This document shows positions 33,069 through 40,881 of a DNA stretch of 64,000 nucleotides, one piece after another. The notes beneath the pieces are model-generated. The model did no database searches, was not told the origin of the DNA, and saw only the letters and a program-made list of their open reading frames with translations. The stretch is taken from assembly GCF_041242975.1 (NCBI RefSeq), contig NZ_CP162488.1:3462001-3526000 (forward strand), written 5' to 3'. The DNA is from Xanthomonas sp. DAR 35659 (GTDB lineage Bacteria; Pseudomonadota; Gammaproteobacteria; Xanthomonadales; Xanthomonadaceae). The stretch's first letter is position 1, and every line of letters starts with the position of its first letter. A program made the position numbers and the translations under genes.

Positions 33069-33157
33069 TTCGAGCGCGGCTTCGCTTCGGCTACTACTGC
33101 GGCGGCGTCGATCGCGACAGCGGTCGCGTGGCGCTGCTCGGCGGCCGGCTGATTTCC
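33069..33157 (+). pseudogene. Decayed partial duplicate of the DUF3301 gene
   Basis: These 89 bases align to 32892-32981 inside the DUF3301 gene with about 80 to 85 percent identity by eye and one base missing, from TTCGAGCGC to GGCTGATTTCC. No start or full frame remains. It is a relic of a tandem duplication. Confidence 0.75.
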
Positions 33158-33602
33158 ACACGGTAGGCCGACCCCGCGATGACGGGATGCCCGTCGCGGC
33201 TGAAGCCGCTCCTACAACAGCGCGCAGGCATAGGCGTAGCGCGATCTGCACGCTGCAACGCGAGATGCGTTGGCTCTCGGGGCCGAAGCCGGAAAGCGAA
33301 AGCTGCTACGTGATGCCCGCCGCATGGTGACGCTTCGGCCTGGCAGAGTCGTTGCCTTCCGCCCTTTCCCGATCCGCGACGGCATCAGGCGCGGCATTGT
33401 CGCTCTCACGCGGCCGAGGACCCAAAGCCCCCCCGACCCCAATGCAGTGATTCCTCAATGCCGCGTTGTGCGGCACCACACTGTCTCTGCCGAGACAGTG
33501 ATCGCGGCAGCCGTATGGACCCTCAGCGCCGGGTCAAACCCCTGGCCATCGACAAGACAAATCCGCGCTCACACCGGACGCGCTTGAAACCTTGCGCGGC
33601 GC
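33158..33602. other. Non-coding region with one REP half-element
   Basis: About 445 bp without a supported gene. It contains GTCGCGGCTGAAGCCGCTCC at 33193, one arm of the REP-type repeat found as inverted pairs at 43771 and 53122. No terminator for sspB is obvious. Confidence 0.5.
33193..33216. repeat. REP-type repeat, single arm
   Basis: Twenty-four bases (GTCGCGGCTGAAGCCGCTCC plus TACA) identical to the right arm of the paired elements at 43771-43838 and 53122-53190. The inverted partner is missing here. Confidence 0.85.
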
Positions 33603-34040
33603 CTACTTCACCACGCGCAGATGCGGGCGCTTTCCGCCGGCATTGTCGTCGGATCCACCAGGGCGCGGCGGCGGCGGCGTGTCGTCGCCCGGCGGCTCGC
33701 TGGCGCCGTGGATGTCGTCCGGCAACGCCATGCCCTGCCCGGTCTCGCGGGCGTACACCGCCAGCACCGCGGCCATCGGCACCTGCACCGGATAGCTGAC
33801 GCCGCCGAAGCGGGCGGTGAAACTGACCCCGTCGTTATCGATCTGCAGGCGCACCACCGCGCGCTCGGCGATGTTGAGCACCACCCGGCCGTCCTTGACC
33901 GCGCTCGGCGGCACCTGCACGTTCGGCAGGCCCGCATCCACCAGGATGTGCGGCGTCATGCCGTTGTCGTTGATCCACTCCACCAGCGCCCGCAACAGGT
34001 ACGGGCGATGGCTGGTCATGCGGGAAGTCTCGTCGGTCAT
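33603..34040 (-). CDS. sspB: SspB, ClpXP specificity-enhancing factor
   Basis: A 145-residue adaptor that delivers ssrA-tagged proteins to ClpXP. The SspB fold starts with MTSHRPYLLRALVEWINDN; VLNIAERAVVRLQIDNDGVSFTARFGG forms the tag-binding sheet. A disordered Pro/Gly/Asp linker leads to the C-terminal ClpX-docking peptide LRVVK, which matches the E. coli one. An internal ATG at codon 8 is a possible start. It follows sspA by 79 bp, the usual pairing. Confidence 0.95.
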   Translation of the reverse strand: MTDETSRMTSHRPYLLRALVEWINDNGMTPHILVDAGLPNVQVPPSAVKDGRVVLNIAERAVVRLQIDNDGVSFTARFGGVSYPVQVPMAAVLAVYARETGQGMALPDDIHGASEPPGDDTPPPPRPGGSDDNAGGKRPHLRVVK

Positions 34041-34119
34041 GCGCCAATTCTACGCGCCGCGACGCGATGGCGCCGGCGCAGCTCGGAAAACAACGGGTGC
34101 GCCACGCGCGAGCGCGCCA

Positions 34120-34755
34120 TCAGGCCGGCAGGTCGCGCAGCTTCTTTTCCTGGTCCGTCAGGCTGCGGATGAAACCGGGATTGCGGAAGATGCGGTTGCC
34201 ATAGTCCTCGATCGCCTTGCCGTCCTTGGGCAGCGGGATGTCCAGCGCCTGCAGGCGCCAGATGATCGGCGCCATCGCGCAGTCGGCCAGGCTCATTTCC
34301 GGGTTGAGGAAGAACTTGCTGGCCTTGAACAGCGGCACCGACGCGGTCAGCAGTTCCTTCAACCGCTTGCGCCCGGCCTCGGCCTGGGCCTTGTTGCCGA
34401 GCTGGATCGCCTGCACCTGCGGTACCCAGTCGTGCTCGATGCGCAGCATCGCCAGACGCAGGCGCGCGCGCGAAAGCGGATCGACCGGCATCAGCGGCGG
34501 ATGCGGATAGCGTTCGTCGAGGTATTCGCTGACCACGGACGCGGCGTACAGCACCAGTTCGCGTTCGACCAGGGTCGGCACCGAGTGGTAGGGATTGAGG
34601 TCGATCAGGTCTTCCGGCGGATTCTGCGGATCCACCGCCACGAAATCGTAGGTCACGCCCTTGGCCGCCAGCACCAGGCGGACGCGGTGGCACAGGACAT
34701 CATCCGTGGAGGAAAACAACGTCAAGGTATTTCGCATGCGCAAACTCGCCGCCAT
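34120..34755 (-). CDS. sspA: SspA, stringent starvation protein A
   Basis: A 211-residue RNA-polymerase-associated protein with a glutathione-transferase fold. N-terminal thioredoxin-like domain: TLFSSTDDVLCHRVRLVLAAKGV, and NPYHSVPTLVERELVLYAASVVSEYLDERYPHPPLMP, whose HPPLMP loop is the SspA hallmark. The C-terminal helical domain follows. The ATG at codon 7 is an alternative start. It sits between petC and sspB, as in many gammaproteobacteria. Confidence 0.94.
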   Translation of the reverse strand: MAASLRMRNTLTLFSSTDDVLCHRVRLVLAAKGVTYDFVAVDPQNPPEDLIDLNPYHSVPTLVERELVLYAASVVSEYLDERYPHPPLMPVDPLSRARLRLAMLRIEHDWVPQVQAIQLGNKAQAEAGRKRLKELLTASVPLFKASKFFLNPEMSLADCAMAPIIWRLQALDIPLPKDGKAIEDYGNRIFRNPGFIRSLTDQEKKLRDLPA

Positions 34756-34929
34756 TCAAGGCTCTCCGACGACCGGAATCCGCCGGCCGCATCGACGCCG
34801 CCAGCACCTTGCGGACGGTCATCACGGCCCCTGAGTGTGCAACCCTCGCTCACAAAAGCCAATAGGATGAACAGGGGATCGGGTCAGCTACGATGCAGCC
34901 AGCGCGCGGGTCGCGACGCCGGCCCCCGC

Positions 34930-35676
34930 TCAGTGCACGTCGCGCCAGTATTCCTTCTTCAGCAGGTAGGCCAGGAAGGTCAGCAGCGCCAGGAACAGCA
35001 CCACCCACACGCCCAGACTCTGCCGCTTCAAAGCCGCCGGTTCGCTGGCGTATTCCAGGAAATTGCTGATGTCGCGGACCGTCTGGTCGAACTGCGCCGG
35101 GGTCTGCTTGCCGGGCGAGGCCAGCTGCAGCCGTTCCACCGGCTTGTCCACGCCGGGCTGCTCGGCCTTGCCGTAGACCGGCTGTTGCAGACCCTGCAAT
35201 TCCCACAGCGGATTGGGCATCGACGCATTGGCGAACAGCGTGTTGTTCCAGCCCAGCGGACGCGACTGGTCCAGGTAGAACGACTTGAGGTAGGTGTAGA
35301 CCCAGTCGGTGCCGCGCACGCGCGCGATCAGGCTCAGGTCCGGCGGCGCCTTGCCGAACCACTTGGCCGCCGCATCGTGCGGCATCGCCGCCTCGATGTG
35401 TTCGCCGACCTTGGCACCGGTGAAGTTGAAGTTCTGCATCACCTCGTCCTCGCTCAGTTCCAGGTCCTCGGCCATGCGCGAATAGCGCAGGTATTTCAGC
35501 GAATGGCAGCCGGAGCAGTAGTTCATGAACAACTTGGCGCCGCGCTGCAGCGAGGCGTGGTCGCCCAGGTCGTTGCCGGCCTGCTGGGTGGCGCCGCCCT
35601 CGGCGGCCAGCGCCGAAGCGGACAGCAGCAGCGCCGACGCGAAACAGGCGAGCGTGGAAATCAGGCGTCTGCTCAT
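34930..35676 (-). CDS. petC: Cytochrome c1 of the bc1 complex
   Basis: A 248-residue periplasmic heme protein that takes electrons from the Rieske protein. It has a signal peptide (residues 1-24), a heme-binding CSGCH motif at 54-58 followed by SLKYLRY, and a C-terminal membrane anchor (about 221-241) ending KKEYWRDVH. Its start overlaps the stop of the 50-residue gene upstream (ATGA). It is the last bc1 subunit gene before sspA. Confidence 0.95.
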   Translation of the reverse strand: MSRRLISTLACFASALLLSASALAAEGGATQQAGNDLGDHASLQRGAKLFMNYCSGCHSLKYLRYSRMAEDLELSEDEVMQNFNFTGAKVGEHIEAAMPHDAAAKWFGKAPPDLSLIARVRGTDWVYTYLKSFYLDQSRPLGWNNTLFANASMPNPLWELQGLQQPVYGKAEQPGVDKPVERLQLASPGKQTPAQFDQTVRDISNFLEYASEPAALKRQSLGVWVVLFLALLTFLAYLLKKEYWRDVH

Positions 35677-35825
35677 GGCTGTCCCCCCGCCGTGGCACCG
35701 AACAAGGAACCGAGCATCTGCGCGCCCCAGAACATCATCTGCCCCCACGGCAACAGGTTACTCATGCAGGACACCACGGCGACGGAAGCGGCACAAACCG
35801 AGACCACGATGAGAGGCTTAGTCAT
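35673..35825 (-). CDS. 50-residue membrane or lipoprotein-like protein echoing the cytochrome b Qo-site motif
   Basis: A small ORF wedged between petB and petC. Its ATG overlaps the last 8 bases of petB and its stop overlaps the petC start as ATGA, which argues for real, coupled translation. Residues 4-19 are hydrophobic and end in VVSC (Cys20), a fair lipobox; it could instead be a plain membrane helix. Residues 20-45 (MSNLLPWGQMMFWGA and GSLFGA) resemble cytochrome b around YVLPWGQMSFWGAK (36571-36642), with about 16 of 30 residues identical and many shared bases. I know of no named family. A bc1 accessory role is inference. Confidence 0.7.
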   Translation of the reverse strand: MTKPLIVVSVCAASVAVVSCMSNLLPWGQMMFWGAQMLGSLFGATAGGQP

Positions 35826-37080
35826 GGGTGGTCACCCGCTCCGGCACCGGTTTGGTCCGGTCCAACGTGGTCCAGATCGGCATGGTCAGGAAGAAGCCGA
35901 AGTACAGCACGGTCAGCACCCGCCCGATGATGGTCTCGCTGGCATCGGTGCCGGGACCGGAGCCGATCACGCCGAGCCAGACGAAGCACACCGCCAGCAC
36001 ACCCAGCATCAGCTTGGAGATCCAGCCGCGGTAGCGGATCGACTTGACCTTGGCGCGGTCCAGCCACGGCACCAGGAACAGGATCGCGATCGCCGAGAAC
36101 ATCACCAGCACGCCGCCGAGCTTGTTCGGCACCACCCGCAACATCGCGTAGTACGGCGTGTAGTACCAGACCGGCTTGATGTGCTCCGGCGTCACCAGAC
36201 GGTTGGCCTCGGTGAAGTTGTCGTGCTCCAGGAACAGCCCGCCGAACGCCGGCACGAAGAAGATGATGAAGGCGCCGATCAGCAACAGGAAGCCGACCCC
36301 GACCATGTCCTTGACCGTGTAGTAGGGATGGAACGGAATGCCGTCGGCCGGCTTGTTCGGATCCCAGCGATTGCCCTTGGGCCCCTTCTTGATTTCCACG
36401 CCGTCGGGGTTGTTGGAGCCGACCTCGTGCAGCGCCCCCAGGTGCAGCACCACCAGCAACAGCAGCACCAGCGGCAGCGCGATCACGTGCAGGGCGAAGA
36501 AGCGGTTGAGGGTGGCGTCGGACGGCAGGTAGTCGCCCATGATCCACTCGGTCAGGCCGTTGCCGATCACCGGGATCGCGCCGAACAGCGAGATGATCAC
36601 CTTGGCGCCCCAGAACGACATCTGCCCCCAGGGCAGCACGTAGCCCATGAAGGCTTCGGCCATCAGCACCAGGTAGATCAGCATGCCCAGGATCCACACC
36701 AGTTCGCGCGGCTTCTTGTAGCTGCCGTACATCAGCCCGCGGAACATGTGCAGGTACACCACGATGAAGAACAGCGAGGCGCCGGTGGAGTGCATGTAGC
36801 GGATCAGCCAGCCCCACTCCACGTCGCGCATGATGTATTCGACGGAATCGAATGCGGTCTTGGCGCCCGGCTTGTAGTGCATCGTCAGGAAGATGCCGGT
36901 GACGATCTGGTTGACCAGCACCACCAGCGCCAGCGAACCGAAGTAGTACCAGAGGTTGAAGTTCTTCGGCGCGTAGTACTCGCCGACGTGCTTGCGGTAG
37001 AAGGGCATCAGCCCCGGTGCGCGTTCGTTGACCCAGCCGGACACGTTGTCCGCGGTGCGGGTGAAGATATTCTCAGCCAT
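35818..37080 (-). CDS. petB: Cytochrome b of the bc1 complex
   Basis: A 420-residue membrane protein carrying hemes bL and bH and the Qo and Qi quinone sites. Recognisable parts: the N-terminal helix region (NLWYYFGSLALVVLVNQIVTGIFLTMHY), the Qo segment GYVLPWGQMSFWGAKVI, the PEWY-equivalent region (here PVWYYTPYYAMLRVVPNK) and about eight hydrophobic helices. It follows petA by three bases and its end overlaps the 50-residue ORF. Confidence 0.96.
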   Translation of the reverse strand: MAENIFTRTADNVSGWVNERAPGLMPFYRKHVGEYYAPKNFNLWYYFGSLALVVLVNQIVTGIFLTMHYKPGAKTAFDSVEYIMRDVEWGWLIRYMHSTGASLFFIVVYLHMFRGLMYGSYKKPRELVWILGMLIYLVLMAEAFMGYVLPWGQMSFWGAKVIISLFGAIPVIGNGLTEWIMGDYLPSDATLNRFFALHVIALPLVLLLLVVLHLGALHEVGSNNPDGVEIKKGPKGNRWDPNKPADGIPFHPYYTVKDMVGVGFLLLIGAFIIFFVPAFGGLFLEHDNFTEANRLVTPEHIKPVWYYTPYYAMLRVVPNKLGGVLVMFSAIAILFLVPWLDRAKVKSIRYRGWISKLMLGVLAVCFVWLGVIGSGPGTDASETIIGRVLTVLYFGFFLTMPIWTTLDRTKPVPERVTTHD

Positions 37081-37083
37081 GGC

Positions 37084-37707
37084 TTAGGCGGCCCCCTTCG
37101 CGGACGAACTCGGATCGACGCCGATCACCAGGGTGTTGTCGTCCTGGTAGTGATGCGGGGGCACCAGCAGGTTGATCGGCGCCGGCACGCCCTGGAACAC
37201 GCGCCCGGCCATATCGAACCGCGACTTGTGGCAGGGACAGAAATAGCCGCCCTTCCACTCCGGGTCGTAGGGTTCGGGGCGGATCTCGGCGACCATCTCC
37301 GGCGAGCAACCCAGGTGCGTGCACAGCCCGACCAGCACCGAGATGTCGGGCTTGATCGAACGGCCTTCGCCCTTGATGTAGGGCGGCTGCTGGTCGGTGA
37401 CCTCGGACTTGGGGTCCTTGAGCCGGCTATCCAGCGTCGGCAGCGCGTCCAGGATCGCCTTGGAGCGCTTGACGATCCAGATCGGCTGGCCGCGCCATTC
37501 CAGGATCAGGCGCTGGCCTTCCTGCAATGCGCTGATGTCCGCGGTGACCGGCGCGCCGGCCAGCTTGGCCTGGGCGCTGGGGTTCCACGACTTGATGAAA
37601 GGAACCGCGACGAAACCTGCTCCGACCGCACCCACCACCGCCGTGGTGGCGGTGAGAAAGCGGCGGCGTCCTACGTTTACAGAATCGTTGACCCCATCGT
37701 TGGCCAT
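37084..37707 (-). CDS. petA: Rieske iron-sulfur protein of the bc1 complex
   Basis: A 207-residue protein with a twin-arginine signal-anchor (GRRRFLTATTAVVGAVGAGFVAVPF), so it is exported folded by Tat. The [2Fe-2S] cluster ligands are C129 and H131 (CTHLGC) and C157 and H160 (CPCH); C134 and C159 form the usual disulfide. It passes electrons from quinol at the Qo site to cytochrome c1. The start MANDGVN at 37707 was chosen over an upstream extension because it places the Tat motif normally. First gene of petABC. Confidence 0.96.
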   Translation of the reverse strand: MANDGVNDSVNVGRRRFLTATTAVVGAVGAGFVAVPFIKSWNPSAQAKLAGAPVTADISALQEGQRLILEWRGQPIWIVKRSKAILDALPTLDSRLKDPKSEVTDQQPPYIKGEGRSIKPDISVLVGLCTHLGCSPEMVAEIRPEPYDPEWKGGYFCPCHKSRFDMAGRVFQGVPAPINLLVPPHHYQDDNTLVIGVDPSSSAKGAA

Positions 37708-37843
37708 CCGGCACTCCGATCTGTGATTGGGTAGCGTGAGGCTGCCAGCGGCTCGGTGGGGGTCGAGCCGCATAAAATCGCCTGCAGTGTAGCGGAACCG
37801 TCAAGGCGCAGACAATGCATCGCCGCGGCGGCAATCGAATGGC

Positions 37844-38803
37844 TCAATGCGCGGTCGCCAGCACGCCGCGGTAGCGATCGGCCAGGATGCCGACGCGCTG
37901 CACGTAGCGCTGCGTCTCGCTGTAGGGCGGCACCCCGCCATGCTTGTCCACCGCGCCCTCGCCGGCGTTGTAGCCGGCGGCGGCCAGGGTCAGGTTGCCG
38001 TTGAAGCGCTTCAGCAGCCAAGCCAGATACTGCACGCCGCCGCGGATGTTCTGCGCGGCGTCGAAGGAATCGCTGACCCCGAAGCGGCGCGCGGTCGGCG
38101 GCATCAGCTGCATCAGCCCCTGCGCGCCGGCGCGGCTGAGCGCCATCGGGTTGTACGCCGACTCGGCATGGATGATCGCCCGCACCACCGCCTCGTCGAC
38201 CCCGTACTCGCGCGCGGCGGCGGCGATCTCGCTCTGGTAGGCGGTGGTGTTCAACCGCACGGCGCCGAAGTTGAGTCCCGGATTGGCGCAGGCGTAACAG
38301 GTCTCGATGAAGCTGTAGTGGATGGTGCGCACCGCGCCGAGGCTGGCGACCTGGGTCGGCCGCGCGCTGGTGTAGTGGCGCACGCCGTCCTTCATATAGG
38401 AATAGACCTGGCCGCTGACCACTCGCCGCGGCGCGGCGCCACTGGCGGCGGGGACGGGCGCCAAGCGCGTCGGGGCGGCGGCAGCGGCGACCGGCGCCAC
38501 CATGGGGGGACTGATGATGGTGGCCGGCGCGCCGGACTGGGGCGTGGCCAGGACCACCGCATCGCTTGGCACGCGCTCGGCGGCCACCTGCCGCGCGGCG
38601 CGCGCCGGCGCGGCGGCGGGACGCGGGGTCCGGCGATCGGGCACGTACTGACTGACCACGCTGCAACTGGCGCCGGCCACGCGCTTGCTGACGTAGCTGG
38701 GGACGCCGTCGCCGCCGATGCACTTGTACAGGGTGCCGGCACTGGCCGGCGTAGCCGACAGCGCAACGATTGCCAGCCCCAGAAGCCCCACCATCCCCTT
38801 CAT
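37844..38803 (-). CDS. Lytic transglycosylase with N-terminal DUF4124-like segment
   Basis: A 319-residue exported peptidoglycan enzyme. A signal peptide (1-22) is followed by a DUF4124-like piece (23-55, TLYKCIGGDGVPSYVS), an Ala/Pro/Val-rich linker, a second short DUF4124-like repeat (VYSYMKDGVRHYTSARPTQ, 133-151) and a C-terminal SLT domain. Catalytic Glu is E214 in IHAESAYNP; AQGLMQLMP and AAGYNAGEGAV complete the site. The open frame extends upstream, but MKGMVGLLGL gives the signal peptide. It lies 136 bp upstream of petA on the same strand. Confidence 0.92.
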   Translation of the reverse strand: MKGMVGLLGLAIVALSATPASAGTLYKCIGGDGVPSYVSKRVAGASCSVVSQYVPDRRTPRPAAAPARAARQVAAERVPSDAVVLATPQSGAPATIISPPMVAPVAAAAAPTRLAPVPAASGAAPRRVVSGQVYSYMKDGVRHYTSARPTQVASLGAVRTIHYSFIETCYACANPGLNFGAVRLNTTAYQSEIAAAAREYGVDEAVVRAIIHAESAYNPMALSRAGAQGLMQLMPPTARRFGVSDSFDAAQNIRGGVQYLAWLLKRFNGNLTLAAAGYNAGEGAVDKHGGVPPYSETQRYVQRVGILADRYRGVLATAH

Positions 38804-39083
38804 GGCGGCGAGTGTCCCAACTTCGCCCGCGCTTGCCAAGTGCGGGCGGTCGCCATCGGGACCGGCTTCCGCTTTGTCGGGGCCCAGCCGGCCCACCGGC
38901 GGTCCCAGTGACGCGGGTGGGCCGCCGCCATGGACCTGACCGCAGCGCCGCCGCCAGGCATCTCCGCTCCGTTGGTCGCTTCAATCTATTCGTCACTCCC
39001 CCTGCTCGCCACGCAAGCACCACGCAGCGCGAGCCGCCAGCCCGGATCGCCGCGGATGGCGTCGGCAGCGGCATCGCATCGCA

Positions 39084-40043
39084 TCAGGCGGCGCCATCCC
39101 CAAGGCACGCCGCCGCCTCGCGCAGCGCCGCCAGCAGCGCCGGCGCCAGCGCCTGACCCTCGATCAGCTCGAACGGCACCCCCAGCGCCAGCAACTCCGA
39201 CGCCAGCAAGGCGGGCGATTCGGCGCCCATCGCCAGGCGGCAGTCGCCGTCCTCGCCCGCCTCCAGCACCCCGCACCATGGCGGAATGCGCGCGGCCAGG
39301 TCGGCCAGGTCGCCGCGCAGGCGCAGCCGCACCTGCAGCGGGAACGGCGCAAAGCGGACCGCCTCGCGCACCATCGCGGCTGGATCGCGCGGTGGCGGTC
39401 GCGCCGCGGTCAGGTCGCCGAGCCGCAGCGGCGCGTCGATGCGATCGACCCGGAAGGTGCGCCAGTCGGCGCGGTCGCGATCCCAGCCCAGCAGGTACCA
39501 GCGGCGCCCGAAGTTGACCAGCCGCAGCGGCTCGATCCAGCGCTCGCTGGCCTGGCCCTGGTGGTCGCGATAGGCGAATCCGAGCAGGCGCCGGTCGCGG
39601 CAGGCCGCGGCGATGCCGACCAGCAACCGGGTCTCCGGCACCACGGCGTCGTGCCCCAGCGACACGGTCACCGCGTGCAGCGCGCCGGCCTGCTGCCGCG
39701 CCCGCGCCGGCAGCAGCGGGTCGAGCTTGGCCAGCACCCGCAGCGCGGTGTCCTCCAGGCCGCCCATGCTCGCCGCCGCCGCGCGCAACGCCACCACCAC
39801 CGCGACCGCCTCCTCTTCCTCGAACAACAGCGGCAACGCCTGCGCGCCCGCCGCCAACCGGTAGCCGCCGCCCACGCCGGAGGAAGCGCGCACCGGATAG
39901 CCCAGGCCGCGCAGGCGCTCGACGTCGCGGCGCAGGCTGCGCCGGTCCACGCCCAGGCGCTCGGCCAGTTCCGCGCCCGACCAGGTGCGGCGGGTCTGCA
40001 ACAGGGCGATCAGGCGCAGCATGCGGGACGCGGGAGAGGCCAT
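39084..40043 (-). CDS. WYL-domain (YafY-type) transcriptional regulator
   Basis: A 319-residue regulator. The N-terminal winged helix (about 1-60) reads RMLRLIALLQTRRTWSGAELAERLGVDRRSLRRDVERLRGLGYPV; the WYL ligand-sensing domain follows (about 140-230, with EPLRLVNFGRRWYLLGWDRDR, where YLLGW and FRVDRI are typical), then a C-terminal WCX-like part. It is divergent from a glutathione S-transferase gene, and a near-perfect inverted repeat lies in the 78-bp gap, so it probably controls both. Start MASPASRM at 40043; the frame is open upstream but would cover that operator. Confidence 0.88.
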   Translation of the reverse strand: MASPASRMLRLIALLQTRRTWSGAELAERLGVDRRSLRRDVERLRGLGYPVRASSGVGGGYRLAAGAQALPLLFEEEEAVAVVVALRAAAASMGGLEDTALRVLAKLDPLLPARARQQAGALHAVTVSLGHDAVVPETRLLVGIAAACRDRRLLGFAYRDHQGQASERWIEPLRLVNFGRRWYLLGWDRDRADWRTFRVDRIDAPLRLGDLTAARPPPRDPAAMVREAVRFAPFPLQVRLRLRGDLADLAARIPPWCGVLEAGEDGDCRLAMGAESPALLASELLALGVPFELIEGQALAPALLAALREAAACLGDGAA

Positions 40044-40052
40044 CGCGCCACC

Positions 40053-40081
40053 GTATTGCGGACAGGATCCGTCCGCAATAC
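40053..40081. promoter_or_regulatory. Operator between the WYL regulator and the glutathione S-transferase gene
   Basis: GTATTGCGGAC and GTCCGCAATAC (11-bp arms) flank a 7-bp centre AGGATCC; 13 of 14 positions in the dyad pair. The centre is 10 bp inside the start of one gene's upstream region and about 40 to 55 bp from the other start, as expected for a divergently acting repressor. Binding is inferred, not shown. Confidence 0.7.
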
Positions 40082-40121
40082 CGCCTAGCATCTTGGTCTC
40101 GCCACCCAGGAAGAGCCCGCC

Positions 40122-40745
40122 ATGTCCAGCGCCGACCGCCACGTCACCCTGTACCACAACCCCCACTCGCGCTCGAAGGGCGTGCTGATCCTGCTCGAGG
40201 AGCTGGGTGCCGACTACGCGCTACGGCGCCTGGACCTGCAGCAGGGCGAGCAATTGAAGCCGGCGTACCTAGCGATCAACCCCATGGGCAAGGTCCCGGC
40301 GATCGTCCACCAGGGCGTGCCGATCACCGAACAGGGGGCGATCTACCAATATCTGGCCGAGCTGTATCCCGAAGCCGGGTTGGCGCCGGCGCCGGGCGAT
40401 CCGCGTCGCGGCCCCTACCTGCGCTGGCTGGCGTTCTACGGCTCGGCGTTCGAGCCGGCGATCCTGGACCGCGCGCTCAAGCGCGAGGCGCCGCCGCGGA
40501 TGCTCTCGCCCTATGCCGACTGCGCCACGGTGCTGGGTGTGATCGACGCCCAACTGGCGCGCGGCGACTACCTGCTGGGCGCGCACTGCAGCGCCGCCGA
40601 CGTGCTGTGGGGCAGCGCACTGGGCTGGATGATCGGGTTCGGGCTGGTGGACCCGCCGGCGCCGACCCGCGCCTACGTCGAACGCATGGCGGCGCGGCCG
40701 GCGGTGCAGCGCGCGCAGGCGATCGACGCGGCGGCCGGCGCTTGA
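40122..40745 (+). CDS. Glutathione S-transferase family protein
   Basis: A 207-residue GST. The thioredoxin-like domain has TLYHNPHSRSKGVLILLEELGADY, NPMGKVPAIVHQGVPITEQGAIYQYLAELYP (the cis-Pro VP and the E-S/Q glutathione site), then an all-helical C-terminal domain. The N-terminal Ser in NPHSRS suggests a serine-type or beta-like active site. Substrate unknown. The divergent WYL regulator suggests inducible control, perhaps by an electrophile. Confidence 0.88.
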   Translation: MSSADRHVTLYHNPHSRSKGVLILLEELGADYALRRLDLQQGEQLKPAYLAINPMGKVPAIVHQGVPITEQGAIYQYLAELYPEAGLAPAPGDPRRGPYLRWLAFYGSAFEPAILDRALKREAPPRMLSPYADCATVLGVIDAQLARGDYLLGAHCSAADVLWGSALGWMIGFGLVDPPAPTRAYVERMAARPAVQRAQAIDAAAGA

Positions 40746-40881
40746 GCCACGGGCGCCGGCGACGGCCGCCGCGGCGGCATCTTCCCAGCGGACAGCCGGC
40801 GCCTTACCATCTCGCGGCAGCGCAGCAGGACTCGCGCCGACCGCCACGCCACCGCCGCCGCCAACCCAAGGAAGGAATTCC

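Noticed and set aside
33817..37734. A plus-strand open frame of 1305 codons opposite sspA and petABC
   Set aside because: It is the antisense shadow of five well-supported genes on the other strand.
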